In this document: one piece after another, positions 29,741 through 43,272 of the stretch
Layout: each line of letters starts with the position of its first letter
How positions within the stretch are numbered: the stretch's first letter is position 1
Origin: Undaria pinnatifida
Lineage: Eukaryota > Sar > Phaeophyceae > Laminariales > Alariaceae
Assembly: GCA_012845835.1 (NCBI GenBank)
Contig: JABAKD010000009.1
Coordinates: forward strand, 4,626,904-4,690,903
Length of the DNA: 64,000 nucleotides
Reading direction: 5' to 3'
Program-made: the position numbers and the translations under genes
Notes under the pieces: generated by a model
Database searches by the model: none
The model's input: only the letters and a program-made list of their open reading frames with translations
Told to the model about the DNA's origin: nothing

Positions 29741-30620
29741 TGAGCTAGACAACCAGCGTACCGTCATTAGTTGTCGTTTTAATGCTTTTCCGGTATCCGA
29801 GATGGGGATCGCGTCTCATCACGTGCGACCTAGAGAACCCAGGCTCAGCGCAGGGGTGTTGGTACCACGTAATGGGCGTATGGTAAGACACCCGCGAGGC
29901 AGCTACATGGTATTCTTTTCACGTTGGGAAAAAGTCACATCACAAGACGAATTAATTTATTCGAAGACGACATCCGTACGGAATACGGTACAGAAAGTTT
30001 GCCGAAGTCCGCCTGACAAGTGGTTGTGAATGGGATGGAGCCCGCCCTTCATGTGGTTGGTGCAACACCTCACTGATCATTGCGCTTGGTGAACCCAAGT
30101 TCTGCCTCGTTAGTGAAAACCCGATTCGCTGCATACCAGCGTTTAAGGGGTGAGCGGCGATATGGTCATATATCCATAGCTGAGTAAGAAAAGAGTGCCC
30201 CACGCCGTACACCTGTAGCGGGTATCATACGAGCCAAATGAATGCACACCTAAAATATTCTCAAGTCCGATGTATTCGAACACGCTACTATTTGTATCAT
30301 AGCTTACGAAAACGATGCATACAAATGTTTTCGCAGTCATTTTTGTTAGCAATGCTGTCGTCGGAACTACTTCGACGTTATGCCGCCCCTATTGTATTGC
30401 GATGGGTATCAGCTTTTTCCATGACGATGGCCGACCTCAGCTATTTTCAAGAAAATGGCCAAACATCCAGGGTTCAGAACTGGGACGGTACCTACCTAAT
30501 GGCAGAACACGCCTGCTACGATAAACGTAGAACTTCTAGGCTGAGACGTTGTCTGACTGACGCCATGATTGGTCCCAAAACCGGCAAAATTCCAATTTTG
30601 ATGTACACCCCCCTTGCTTT
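29740..30620 (+). repeat. LINE-associated 3' repeat, copy 1
   Basis: Collinear with 47,260-48,150. Shared short protein-like blocks are HITRR and a SPPxxW motif near 29,940-30,030, and FFHDDGRPQLFSRKW/FHNDGRPQLISRK near 30,410-30,450 versus 47,960-48,000. The frame is preserved in short stretches only. Family unknown; it could be a second coding segment of the LINE or an old DNA-transposon fragment. Confidence 0.45.
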
Positions 30621-31140
30621 TGTAGCGGCTTTATCTAGATATGGGGCTGTTCATCGGGGAGCACTTTATCATTCTCCGATTGATTTTCGTCGTGGAGTCA
30701 AGAAAATCTTATATCAGAAGATCTACTATACAAGACGAGGTATGCAACCGAACAGCTGTGGTATGCGCCGGAGCCCAATTACTTATATTTTTTGTCAACG
30801 GAGACCGTGGGTACGGGAGGACCCGGGGGAGGTACCTTCATTTGATGCACATCTAGGACCTATGACCTCCGCACCCGTATGATCTCGCGACAGAGAACGT
30901 TGAGGTTTCACCGATCAGTCAGAGATGGCGTGCATTATTGGCCTTCGTCCATTATATTCTTTACCATTATTGGCCGGTTCGACGAACGCATGCGAGCAGG
31001 CGTGCGTACGGATGACGGTAAACACTACGAAAGGCATGACGCCACTCAGGGATTGTAGCAATAATGTGTACTGTCGCCGCTTCTTCGCAATATATTTTCC
31101 ATCGCACAGCGATGTATTCTGTTCCGCTAGGTTTCGGTGA
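30620..31140. other. Unassigned decayed sequence
   Basis: A 214-codon frame (30238-30882) runs across this stretch. The better-conserved frame in the paralogous copy is a different one, so the long ORF is judged fortuitous. Nothing else recognised. Confidence 0.35.
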
Positions 31141-31473
31141 GGACCCAGATTGTTTAAAGACTTGGTGCACCTCGAGGAGGACTTCGGGGAGGGCAGGTTG
31201 AAAGTTTATCCACTGGCATATTTACGGAGGCCAGTCCGGGGTTTGCTGTACGCCGACGGTACTAGCCCTTACCCCCAACAAGCTCCCCAAACATCACCCT
31301 CTGTGGAAGACGCTCCTCCCCAATACGTGCTACGAATCCTGCAAACAATATCCTCCGTTTTCGCACTATCGCCTCTATGCTTTCGGAAGCCGTCTTGGCA
31401 AGCATGTCATCGTACGATAGAAGGCTTCAACCCTAGCCTCGCTCAGTATCTGGATTCAACTCACACCGTTTAG
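31141..31473 (+). pseudogene. LINE reverse transcriptase fragment with YADD-box remnant
   Basis: The 107-codon frame contains LVHLEEDFGEG, then YLRRPVRGLLYADGTSP. In jockey/CR1-like LINE RTs the corresponding block reads as a '...RxxxGxxYADDxxI' palm motif; here the second catalytic Asp is Gly. It then reads SVFALSPLCFRKPSW, which resembles the 'FGLTVSxxKT' block with damage. Only the palm region survives. It is a separate insertion from the LINE 3' end at 29.2 kb, because the order is reversed. Confidence 0.5.
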
Positions 31474-32150
31474 CAAAACAATACATGCACACATAGTCAA
31501 ACTATGAACAGAAACGTTACTATAAGTGTATTATGATACCGGTATAACCCACGGTTGTCGAATTTAGTTATTGCACGTTTGTCTTTAGGGATAAATATTC
31601 ATCTAACCATACTTGACAAAAGCCGTATTAGGGAACGTTGATATGACTAAACGACCCTCGCAACTTCGTTCTTAGCCGCCCGAAGATGTTTTCTCGGCGT
31701 AGATAAATACGTTTTACAGATATGCACAAGAGCTCTCCCCCCCAAACCACTTTTGACCAACGTATTCGAAACCACCACGGTAAAACAATACAAAAACGAA
31801 GTCTAAAACATCAACCAAAACATTAAAGTGTAGCACCAACCACGGGGACACAAAATTATTAAATATGCATGTCCGCACACGAAAACCACATGTACGTTCA
31901 CATACGAAACCCAGTTAAAAGATGGGACCCAAAAAAACTGGGATCCAAATAAATATAGGTCCCTACGAGTAAGAAACATCACATAGTCTACACATAGTCT
32001 TTACACAAACCTCTAGTCTGATGCGTCAAAACTGCTCGTTGCCAAATAAAGGTTCGTCAAGAACATCGGAACAAAGCGAACGAGAGACGGGGTAATCAAA
32101 GCAGCGCAAATCATTATAGCATTTGCCCACCACATCACCTTCTGTTCAAA
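31474..32150. other. AT-rich intergenic sequence
   Basis: No open frame of note and no recognisable repeat. Stop codons are dense in all frames. Confidence 0.4.
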
Positions 32151-35100
32151 AGGTTTAGAGCATCAGCGAACTGGGTCCAACGCATGCCGTTAGAAGGAGT
32201 GAGTAGCGGTAGTACAAAATCAAGTGCGCTGCTCGATAACGTGTTCCTGACCGTCCGTATACTGAACAACGTTCGGGCCGCGTCTTCTCTGTATCATGTG
32301 TGTGAGGCGTTTGTTTTGTCGTTTTCAAGCAAGCGGTTGCGTTGATATATACTATCTGGCCTGATGAAATGAAAAACAAAACAACTCAGCGATAATCTAC
32401 TACACAATACAGCATGTTTTCATGAGCACCACTAAGACGAGCACCAGACATGGACGCGACATCTACAGGACCACAACATCTTCGACGACAGTGGGGAGAA
32501 AACAGGGCGTATAATCGTACACTAGAAAATAAATAACGTTGAAAAGAAGGACAGACAAATATGTCAACACTGCGTTAAACCACAATACCAACCTATTACG
32601 TAGGGTATTTCGTGCCTACCAGCCGTTGACATGATCGCCTGACAGCCTCTACCAAGCATTTGCCTAACGAAGTAAATTCACCCTCTTGTTTAATGAGGGT
32701 AACATTGCATGCCCACATCACCTCCCTTGTTGTATTTGTACGATGGGTTTCTGTCTCAAAATTTGCGACCTCGGAGCCTCACATTGGCACAGTAGTATAC
32801 GTTGTGGGCGTACAATCGTACATTTGTGTAAGAAAATACTGTAAAATGGAAGTACAGGCAGATGCGTTGAAATTGAGGTAGACCATACTACCAACCTAAT
32901 ACGTAGGGTATTTCGTACTTGACGTCTGCATGATCGTCTCCGAACCTATATAAAACGAAGTATGACTAACGATGTAACGAAATTGGGCGCCGGTACACCA
33001 AGCGCTCCTTTCAAAACACTGACGATTCGCACTTCTCCCTCTCGTGCGCAATGGTGGTGGTGCCTTTGCATGACCACATCTCCTCGCCTGTTTTGATTGG
33101 CAATGCGTGGACTATTCGAGTATCTTCCATACTATTAGCCATGTCAAAACCTAATGGTAACTACACGGTTGCACCTATCGATTGAGATATTCTTTTTTTC
33201 GATCCATGTACAATAAGAATTTTTGAAGCTGTTAAAACGTTGATTACTACACCTAAGAACTGGGTTGCATACTACATGTAACATCAAACCTTCTAGAATA
33301 ATAAACATTACCAGGCTGATGATATAAAGGCATGTCGTCTCGCTACAACCGTCCAGATATGTCCCATTTTAAGATTAATAGTTTCTGCGCACATATTGAA
33401 GTGTCCCGCCGCCCCCCCTCATCCCCGCCCGATCCCTCTTGTCCTAACGCCCCACCAAAGTCAAAATCTGCCAGAGCAGTTTACACTACCAGCCAGTTGA
33501 TATCACCTCATTATCTTTCTAGCCATCCATGCCGTAACTCCAACTCCTTTCCGCCCCCCTCTCGTCTACTTTGTTTTTCGCACCCTATTGTTCAAACGCT
33601 CCACCTACAATCGAAATCGGCCAGAGTAATAAACAGCTCTTCTTCACGTCATTATCTTTCTAGCCATCCATGGCGTGGGTTTCATTCACCCACCCCCCCG
33701 CTTCCCCAACCCTCCCTCCTTCCCTACCACCTGCACGATCGCCTAGACGTAGCACCACGAATATAGCAAGCCGCTACGAGCTGGACCAGCCTTAAAACTC
33801 GTTTTCACTGAAAAGGGGTTTCCCTATCGTTTACAAGTATGTCGACCACAGATTATGCAGCTGTGCGTCTGGGTCTGTACCGCGTTAATTGGCGTTGGAA
33901 TTCTTTCAATCCGAGTTTTTTCGTCGAGAAATTACAAATCGAATAAATCGCGTCACTCCCGAAGGTGTATCGATACTAAAGTCTATACGAAAGCCTAAAA
34001 ATGTTGTACTGCGTATGCCGCTGAAGCTGGGTGTGAGTGTTCTCTGAGGCATCAGAAAACGATCGATACCCGTCTCATCGTGTTATTTCCTTTTCTGTCG
34101 AGAGATATGGCGCGCAGAAGATCCCAATCCAATTTCAAGAACTACGGTGCGAGATACAAAATATGTATTGCGCAGCGCAGTTTTGCGATTTTCGACCTGA
34201 ATTTTTGACACGTGATTCGAATGTGTTTGTCTAAGCCTTCAAGCGGGAACCCCCCAAAAAAGATTTTTTTACTGTACTTTTCGGTCAATTTCTAGGTGGG
34301 CGTTTCACTCAAACGGTAAATATTTACCTCATCGACTTTTTTTTTGGGTTCCAGCTTAAACGCCTCGACACAAGCGCTGCGAATCACGTGTCAAAATTTC
34401 AGGGCAAAAATGGCAAAACTGCGCTGCGCAAATCCATTCAACTGTCCTGACTGGCCCTAAGCCAGACCAGCTCGTACATATATGCGAAACACGGGCGATC
34501 GGAGTATCACACACAAGCTTGCAAAGATGAGTTTCGACCAAATCTTCGATCTCACAGCTGCTGGAGAATGTTTTTATATTATATATGACCTAAACCTCTT
34601 CAAAACCCTCCATCCCCCGCACTCCTGTTTTTTCATTTTGTCGTCCGGCTCCCTCTTGCTCAAACGCCCCACCTAATATCGAAATCCGCCACAGTAATAA
34701 AACACGTCCGCGCACTTTACATCATCTCATTATCTCTCTAGAGCCATCCATGCCGGTGCTGCAATTCACGCCCCGCCCCCACTCCTAACGCCCCCTCCTT
34801 CGCCACCACCCACATCATCGCCTAGACCTAGAACCACGCGTATAATGAACCCCATTCCATGCGATCTATAGATGTCCAAAAAACCTTTTCGCCCCCCTCC
34901 CTCTCTCCCCCACCCCCTCGAAAGCTCCGCCCTCTCCTCATCGTTTGTACGACATACAGGATACACATGATAAACTAGTGCATTCATTTCAGGAACGTCA
35001 GATGTATCTCCTTAAAGATTTTTAGTTTCTACGCACAGATTAAGCCGCCCCGCCCGTTTCACCCTACCCCCCCCCCCCCCCCCCCCCCCGCTCCGTCTTG

Positions 35101-35445
35101 ACCAAGCCAAGCCCCCCACGTCCTTTAAAGATTTGCCCTCCCCTCACCGACTATTCGACGTACAGAAGTCACTTGATAAACGGGTGCATTTCCTTCCACA
35201 GCTGTCAGATTTTGTCCCCCTAAAACACGAGGTTTAAAGTTTCCGCGCACAGACTGAACAACATTACGCCGTTGACCCTGATAATAATACCGTTGTGGCA
35301 AAAGGAGTCAACGACTTATACAATTAATGAGTAAACCCAACCCGTAATAAGCGCGATCGGAGTATCATACACAGCTTGCGAAGATGAGTTTCGACAGAAT
35401 ATTCTATCTCACAGCTGGAGTGTATCTATATTATTTTTGAAATAT
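32150..35445 (-). repeat. G-tract repeat arm, minus orientation, copy 2
   Basis: A second reverse-complement copy of the 23.64-26.24 kb arm, the most complete of the minus copies. 32,400-32,540 matches the reverse of 25,930-26,060. The 'aacctattacgtagggtatt' block occurs twice (32,594 and 32,897), an internal duplication of about 300 bp. From 33,410 come C-rich units, with a run of 23 C at 35067-35089. A foldback element (34168-34431) sits inside. Confidence 0.65.
34168..34431. mobile_element. Foldback / MITE-like palindromic insertion
   Basis: Left arm from 34168 (ttgcgcagcgcagttttgc) and right arm ending at 34431 (reverse complement starts ttgcgcagcgcagttttgcc) are inverted repeats of about 90-95 bp with ~80% identity. 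The arms enclose a ~75-bp loop. Both contain gacacgtgattcg-type blocks and end inward in opposing runs of T/A. No flanking target duplication is clear. Small size and symmetry suggest a foldback MITE inserted into the G-tract repeat. Confidence 0.65.
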
Positions 35446-37200
35446 GCAGCAAAACCTTTGAAAACATAGGAAACCAAAGTGAAGAACTATTCTCAGTCAA
35501 GTAATGCCGTTGCGGAGAAACTCCGCGTGGTACCCGAAGATAGCTATTTTACCGAAACGGGTGTACCCTAAATATTACCTAAGCCAAAAAGAGAAGGGCC
35601 GGCCCACGTTTGACATGCGTTGCGGGGCATTCAGGTGCGCACGTGAAGGAGTCGGCATTGAGCTGGAAAAACACCGCCGACGTTCCTAGCAGTGTTTGAC
35701 GCAATACCTTTGTGGATGGTCGACTTTCAACTGTCAGCGGTAAACTGTCAAGCCATTTCAAGCGGTTGCGAATATCCGATGGACTACTCACTCGTGATAT
35801 GGATGGGGACGTTCAGGGTTTTGTGTGACGTCGCCGAAAGGGCGAGAAAATGAGCTACCAGGTAGTTAAATTCAATGGTGATCGATGAGCAGTGGGAAAC
35901 CTGGAACCACAGTTCGAAAATAGAATGGGAAGGTTCTGAGGAGGGGATGGGTCGACACGCGTGCGACCACGGCTCGCCTACAATACAGGGAAAAAAGGGC
36001 GAGGGACGAACGAAGCGCATATCAAATGTTTCACACATCAACAGCAATGCACAAAACACGATGAAGCCATGTAACACGCGCTTCAACATGGGTGAGTAGC
36101 ACGTACATCTTCACATAAAGACCTCTACGCGTATATCTCATCCATTTTATGACTTTCCGGTGCTAAGATTGCACATATTGGCTATCGAACAACATCGAAC
36201 CACTGATTACTAGAAACAGGAAAGTGCAGCCTTATCAACAATCCAACGGACTACTGCAAGTCAGTACCAAGCACGGCATCATATCAGAATCGAGCAGTTT
36301 CTCAGTTATACCCAGTGCATTGATTACTTCAACATCACCGTGGAGGTCAACACGCGTTACCTGGAGGATCCTCACTGGAGGAGGTCTGTCCCGCACCCAG
36401 AAACGGATTTACATCAAAATGATAGTGGGATCCGAAGGGTGCGCCAGCTAGCGTTGGGCTGCGACAGCAACTGAGTTAAATTGACACACGACGCGTATGA
36501 AAAAACGTGGAAGTGTGGTGAGCTAACGCTTTATTTTTTCCCATTCGCCGGAGGATAAAAAAAACAAAAATAGTGCGGCCCGATGACATTCGCCAAGGCG
36601 TAGGATATACCCAAAACGAAATAATGTGAAAAAATATAAGGTTCGGACGATTGGGGTTGAAGATAGAAACCAGTCATTGAGAGAGAAAATTAGGCCATAA
36701 ATGCTACCCCTACCAACGTAGCACGTGTCCCAGTTCCAAGGCGGTACTAGTCGTGTAGCGTGCCCACCACCGACACTCTTACAAGCTACCGAAAGGTATG
36801 CAAACATGGAATCCTTGATTAATGAAATGGTTTGCTTGGGGCTCATCACCAACGGTAATATGTGTCACGGCAGCCAGTCATCACGCAGTTGAATATATCC
36901 GTACCTAAAACGAATGACGAGATGGAGAAAAAGACACCTAAGAACAAACAGAAAGCCTGGCCCGCGGGCTACGCTTCCTTTACGGGAGAGGACGGTGCGC
37001 AATATACATAAAAAGTACACAGGCTCTCGATTGTTCCGATTCTCTGACATCAGTAACCTGGCTTCCCTTTTACTTTGTTTTTTGTGGGGCGCTAATGACG
37101 GCTGTACCGGCAAATACTTTGTTTAGGGAGGGCGGTGTATACTAACGTCGGTATAAGGCCTCCCGATCACTTTGGGTTGAGGCGCCCCTCGCGTCAAATC
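35446..37200. other. Unassigned repeats and short open frames
   Basis: Short frames at 35504-35689 (SQKEKGRPTFDMRCGAFRC), 35875-36099 and around 36,250-36,450 look partly protein-like but are broken and unrecognised. 36.5-37.1 kb contains no supported feature. Confidence 0.35.
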
Positions 37201-37560
37201 ATAACACACGAATATAGTGCTAACTTTATGGCATCATTCGCTCCTTATGTGGCTTGAACACGTGTATCGCAAGTTTATGCGTACGGGTTGTCAGCCTCGG
37301 ATCTCACTCAGTCTTTAAAGTTCCTGAACTTGAAATGAAGCGAATGAGAAAGTCTAGGGACAGATTCCGCCCCCACCTTAGCATGCGTCGCGGTTTCTAT
37401 AGGCTATAGGCTATAGGCTTGCCAACTGTGTGGCGGTTTGATACTCGTCACTTGAGGACCTCTGTACATCTCACTCACGGCAGAAACAATGTTTTTAGTA
37501 GATGTTGATTGCGCAATTTGCCGAACAAACCCATGCCGTAGGCATGAAGCCAACGGTTTG
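37200..37560 (+). repeat. Repeat family R1, fragment
   Basis: Shares 'gaggacctctgtac' and neighbouring blocks with 26,640-26,760 (long copy 1). It includes a perfect triple of 'tataggc'-type heptamers at 37,396-37,420. Diverged and partial. Confidence 0.4.
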
Positions 37561-38109
37561 GGCTTTGCTCTGGCTGCTCACGCTCTACCCTGATAGGGAC
37601 ACATACACTTGAAGAAGCGCAAAATCTCCGATCGTAAATCGAATACAATGTGGGGATAGCCCATTTGCGGTTGCATCTATCAATTGCCTTGGAAGAGTGA
37701 GGGAGGAGGGCATGCTACGTAACCGGGATTCGAGACACTGCTGGGAGGTATCGCGAGAGTAGTGCGAAGAACATAGATCAGGTGAAGGAGGTAGCCCCGC
37801 CCCATCCTTTCTATAACAAAAAAGACGGTTTCAAAACCAGCTCCCTGTCGCATCTCCTGAAACACAGTGTCCCCGAACACCCCGACGTCATCGATCGATA
37901 GACCTTTGCACTCAAGAAAATACCTGGTATATAGGTAATTCTCGTTCAATAGTATCCCCCCCTGTGTCGAGCAGCCATGGAACGTTCGTTACACTTAATT
38001 GCTGGTTTTTTGTTAGAGCTGTCGCAGCATCAGCCCAAGAAGAAAAAAAGAATGGAGGTTGTCCAACCGTCAACGGGTGTCGTGACGTAGTTCGGGTTAG
38101 GCTTACAAC

Positions 38110-39900
38110 TTCCTATGGCATTTTCGAGGAAAAGGCGGTAGATCCAAACTAATGTGGAGACAGAGGGGAACATCTCCAGGGGTCTTTGCTGGTGGTACCC
38201 CGACCCGGGGGTCGGGTCAGGTTTTTTCTTCCAGTCTCACAGGTCGAGAGTGCGTGCTACGTACGATCGGGGTGGCAGTTTGTCGCTTATATGTACAAGG
38301 TGCAGTCTTATGAATGACGAGGTTTCTGAACACTCAACTCTTGACTGTCAGAATCATGCCTTGTTTTGAAAAAGGCCTTGTGGTATAACCTGGGCCATAC
38401 GATTAATCGTCGGACACCGTAACAATGGGACCCACCCCCCACCGCTCCATGTGGAGCTGGGATATTGCAGGAGAAAATAAGGCCGGGAGCGTTGACTGCG
38501 ATACCGGAGCGGTTTCTGAAACAAGATTTCAAGGCTTTTGGCCCCCCAGGGCAGCACGAAAAAGAAAGTGAAAACACACACACACCTCTAACACGCGGAG
38601 CAAAAAACAAACATAGGGGAAAGCCCACTCATCACACACGCACACAGCTATAGCGGGGCCGCAGCAGGTGTTGGTCATAGGGAACTAATCGCGACTGATC
38701 GTAACGTGAACTCAAAATATGATAACACCCGCGACTGAGAGGATGACGTAGGGGCTGGTGGCGGTGCCAGCGACGAAGCCATCAAGTTGTCGCGATGTGT
38801 GTTTGCGGCGCAACTTTTTTATGTTAAACACGGGGGATACAGGGGTGGTGGTGAGGGGTGGGAATGCTCATGGTTTGCGCGCTAAAACCGATTGATTCCG
38901 GGCAGCAGTACCGACAGATTGAAAATAATATCATGTTGTAGCCATATTGTTTTTTTATACTCGGAGTATATGTTTGATTCACGACTGAATGTTTGCCTCA
39001 CATGTGCACCGGTAATCACGGCTGTGTCTTTCCTTGTCATCAAGAGGCGAGCCCATCGTCGTCCCATACACACCAGCACGAGCTGTAAATAAAAATCACG
39101 CCCCAATGCATGCCTCCACGATAGTCGTTCAACTGGCTGGGTGACAAATATGTGATAAAGACGGAACGTCCACAACATGTTTGGTTCTATGTCCGCGTCT
39201 GCCCTTGTCTGTTTCGCTGTTTTGTTGTGCAAAATATTACCAACCCACACCCCAGGCATGGAGTTAGTCCCCTATGAAATACATGCTTTTGCCTGCTTCG
39301 GAAACAGCTCCATCTCTCACACACTACAATGGCATTCAAGCTCGGACGCGGGACGTTTCCCCAAAAAAATGATAGGGGGTGGCTTTTACTGTGAGGTCTG
39401 AGGGTTTTCCGCATTTGGTTTCGTTTTCACAGCGGGCGTTTACTCCGTATCTTACCCGTTGTCGTCAAAAAATAGCGCCCTGTGGCGGGGCGTATATCAC
39501 GAGGGACTGTTCACCCACGTTCGTACGGTATGTAGGATATTCTAGTTTTTTCCAACCGGTTTGTGGTCTAGGGTTAAATGTGGTTGGTCATACGAGGGGC
39601 CTTCCAAACATAAAGATGCGCCTCTACCGTAGGAAATTGCCGGGATGGGTCATCGCCACTCCTACCCTTACCCTCATGAGACACGACCGGACCCGACCAA
39701 AGCAGTAAACACCCCTGAAAGAGCCAACGACCGCAGTGGCTGACTACGTGAGGTTTATGATATGCAACCGGTGCAGGTTAAGGCTACTGCAAAAAAAACA
39801 ATTGGGTTGGAGTTAAGACCAGGGTGGACGTTTGCAAACGGTACGGGCACACCAAAACGTTTTTAGGGGTTCTCACAAGTGAAGCTATATAACCTACCTC
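38110..39900 (+). repeat. Dispersed repeat family X, copy 2
   Basis: 38,110-38,415 aligns with 4,660-4,950, and 39,560-39,900 aligns with 5,000-5,346 joined to 6,676-6,760. The join point of the transposon at 5347-6667 falls in continuous sequence here (about 39,805), so this copy acts as the empty site. A 1.1-kb segment (38.42-39.55 kb) absent from copy 1 may itself be an insertion; its ends are not clear. Confidence 0.55.
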
Positions 39901-41560
39901 AAAACCAGGTTCAGAGGAAAAACAATTTTGCACTCCGATGAAACATTCCACGGGCTAGATATGCATCAAAGAATATCGCAAATTGAAGATGGATGTTTTC
40001 CGACGATTTCGTGTTAACGTCGTCACTCAAAGCCCGTCGCCCAGAAGACAGATGCCGCAGAAGGCATCAGAGGTAGCGTTATGTCTTGGCTCAGCGCTAG
40101 GGGTTAGGCCTTTTAAATGGAGAGGACAAAAAAGTGTGTGACGGCTAGTTGCTTGACCGCATGATTACCTATGTACTCCCGATACTTGAGCCAACACGAT
40201 GGGCAATGAGAGTGAGTCACGGCAGAAAAAGGCACGAGGATGACCCACGCACGACTCGGATATGCATGCCTTCCAAAATCGGGTCTTTGATGAAGAGCGG
40301 ACTATGATATGTCACATCCGGGGACAGACGCATATAGCGTATGAATCCTCTTCAGGGCATACATCAAGTCCGCAGGGTCTGGGTCGGGCTTTCGATTGGG
40401 AAAAAGCGAAAAAAGAGTAATTTGCGCCGTGAACCCGCAATCAAAAGTACCAGCGACGACAAAAACAACTTACACCGAGATGTAGACACAGAGACTGAGA
40501 TCGTGTGTCAGGTTGGTGTAAATGCGCGGAACGCCCAAGAGTCGTGGATCGTGCGGAATATCTCATCATGATTTCTTCTTTTCATATTTCATTTTTTGGG
40601 AGCATTTCTATAGCAGGGGCTGCACGATAGGGGTAGCCAGTTTGCTCTATAATGTGCTCCTGAATGACGAGGGTCTCTCTCAACCAACGGACACGAAAAT
40701 GGTCGAAATTAACTTTAACTGATGCCAAAAATTTATGCAACGTTTGGTTCGTGCGAAACATTGCATTTTGGGCTTCATTAACCATGGAAGAAACTAATAC
40801 ATAGATTGACCCGGTAGTACTTGCTTTGTTCAGAAAATCCATGTCGACGACGTGTTGCTCAACTCAAATGTGCGTGTACCCTCATCGAATCAAGCGTTGA
40901 CACGTGACCATTCTCTCAGATGCCTAGTTTTCCGTCTATGCCTGGACATATCAACTCTTATCGAACTCTATTCAGCGGAGGTCGCCATCGTTTGTTGTCG
41001 GTCTAAGATGTCGAATGACGACAATGAAACGACATCTACTGATTATGCTTGGGGTGACGACTGTCCTCAACAAGAACCTCGGCACAGAAATATCATTTCC
41101 ATAAATAGCTTACCTCCGTCATATGCCGCGATGTTGTTATTGAAGAATGTGGTTCCTTGGAGGTCGACGGTAGAATAGACCACCGCGAAGACGGCACCTG
41201 CGTAGCGCCGACGGAAGCTCAAGTAAGCTTTCGCAGATGCAGTCTACTATGAAAGTGCATCACATGTATTATACGGTTCCTAACATGAGGAGGCCAATGC
41301 CTGACGAACAACCTGATATTTGGAGAAGTCCAATTGTGCCACTTGATTTGTAACCCCTTGGCCTGGGCACATAAAGCTGAATAGCTCGCACAACAAGATG
41401 GAAGCTACGACCACTTTAGGGCTAAGGAGACCTGTCATCCAGAAGCCGTTTCACGCAGAAGGTGCTACCCTTCCCAATTCACGCATCCTCAGCCCACCTA
41501 CCACCAAAAGCGCCACGACGTTGGCACGTCCGCTACTACTGTTGATACCGCTCTAGACGC
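39900..41560. other. Unassigned intergenic sequence
   Basis: No supported gene. Short ORFs up to 108 codons without domains. 41,340-41,480 is weakly similar to 61,320-61,400, indicating another dispersed repeat fragment. Confidence 0.35.
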
Positions 41561-43240
41561 GTGATACTGTATGAGCACGCGCCGCGATCGATGTGTCACC
41601 ATTTCACCAGAACGGGCTCTGAATTACGTGATTCCTTAGCTCACAACTCGTCTGCATGGGTTTTCTTGCTTTGCAGTAAGTAGGGTTCGCTGTATAGCTA
41701 GAGGGCATGGAGATTGCTCTTCTGCCAAAAGTATGTTTTGTCCGAGCCAATTGTTGGGGTAGGCGTAAAGCTCTTCAAGTAAGAAGTTACCAAACACACA
41801 TATGTATATATGGTACACGTCCACCGTGTTACCTAGCATGCGTCCATAACGTTCTGAGGCTCGTAATCACCGACGAGCTGTATGACCTACATCAACCAAC
41901 CCCTCTCCAAAGCAAAACACATGCCATGACCCAGAGACGTTCTCGTGGGCTGGTTGTCAGAAGTTATGTCACAGTGGACTGCACATACCCAAGCGAAGGT
42001 GGGAGGGTTACCCACGAGTATACTACCGAGTTACGAATGATACCTAACTCAAAAAAGGCTCCAAACTTGTTTTTGTTGCCGCTGAGAAAACGAACGCCTT
42101 GCTTCATGAGTCCCTGACAGCAGAATAACGAATGGAATACCCGTCCGTAGCCCTAATGTAGTCCGCATCGGGTCCGAAGTCATTAGGTATTCCCTCAGCC
42201 GCGGATCCCCGCCATCGAAAACGCTAATGCGTGCAACTCCTGCAGTCGAGTACGCGTGTTCGACCCATGACTATTTGTTTTTCCGGGTCTTGTCACGTGA
42301 GCAGCCCTATACCCCAACCCAAAATTGAATATCGGTAGAGCTGAGAGTACAACCCAATCAACAGAGAGACTAATGGGCTATAATGAAGCACGGCAAAAAT
42401 ATTATTTTAAATAAGATTTCCGACTATGTTGAGTTTTGGTAAGCTCCGCCACTCAGAAATCGATATTCTATATGAAGTGATATGCCGATATCAGAACGCG
42501 TCGTTTTACCCGATGCGATTGTCACGTGTATCTTCATATGCTTCGAAGTAGATCAGGTGGATTGGCTTTCATTGCGTGAATTATATCAGTAGACGCATGC
42601 TAGATAGACCTTTCAACGCGCAAACGTTGGTGGGACGCTACAGAACATTGCAGATGGCTACATGGAGACCATGCCATCTGCAAACATGTCACTATGCATC
42701 TCCTACGTCCCCGGCATTATTGACATGGAAAGAGGCATAGATTTCGACGACCATGGAGTTGGTCCAATCCATAGATGTGGTGCTTGGGGTCAGGCAATAG
42801 GAAACGTCACACATTTCGGCTGGGTGGCGATATTGTTGAGTTCACGGTCGGATAATGTGCATCGTGAGCGTCAGCGTTTGACCACTAATGAACGTTGCCA
42901 CAAAGAGCAGAAGAAACCCACAGAAAATCCTTAAAAATGGGAGAGCCTTTAGAAGTACGCACCATGTCTCCCTCCCACTTCTACCTAATTCGGGTTACAA
43001 ACTGCTCTAAACAGTTCAGCTGCCAATTTTTCTCCACATTTGCATTTCGCCACACGCATGCTCACCTACCGTCTACACTATCGTTTAACCGCATCATGGA
43101 TTTCCGTTAGTGGCTTGAACTATCGCTATATTGCACATGCTACATAATAGGTTCGCCTTTTTGATTTTGTGGCTCCTTACATGACGATTCTGTACCCCAC
43201 CCAAAGCAGCCTTAGCCTTTTATATCAGAACAAACTCCAA
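41560..43240 (+). repeat. Repeat family R1, long copy 2
   Basis: Combines, in continuous order, sequences found separately at 23,400-23,640 and 26,240-27,620. This is probably the less rearranged copy of the family. An open stretch at 42,662-42,934 (FDDHGVGPIHRCGAWGQ) is the best-preserved frame, but the other copy is interrupted by a stop at the same place. No protein family recognised. Confidence 0.6.
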
Positions 43241-43272
43241 GTGAATCGCCTCGTTACGTCTCTGGCCAAGCA

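Noticed and set aside
30238-30882. 214-codon plus-strand ORF
   Set aside because: The paralogous copy at 47.8-48.1 kb preserves a different frame, so this long frame is fortuitous.
38420-39550. A third precise transposon insertion within repeat family X copy 2
   Set aside because: The segment is absent from copy 1, but no convincing inverted repeats or target duplication could be found at its edges.
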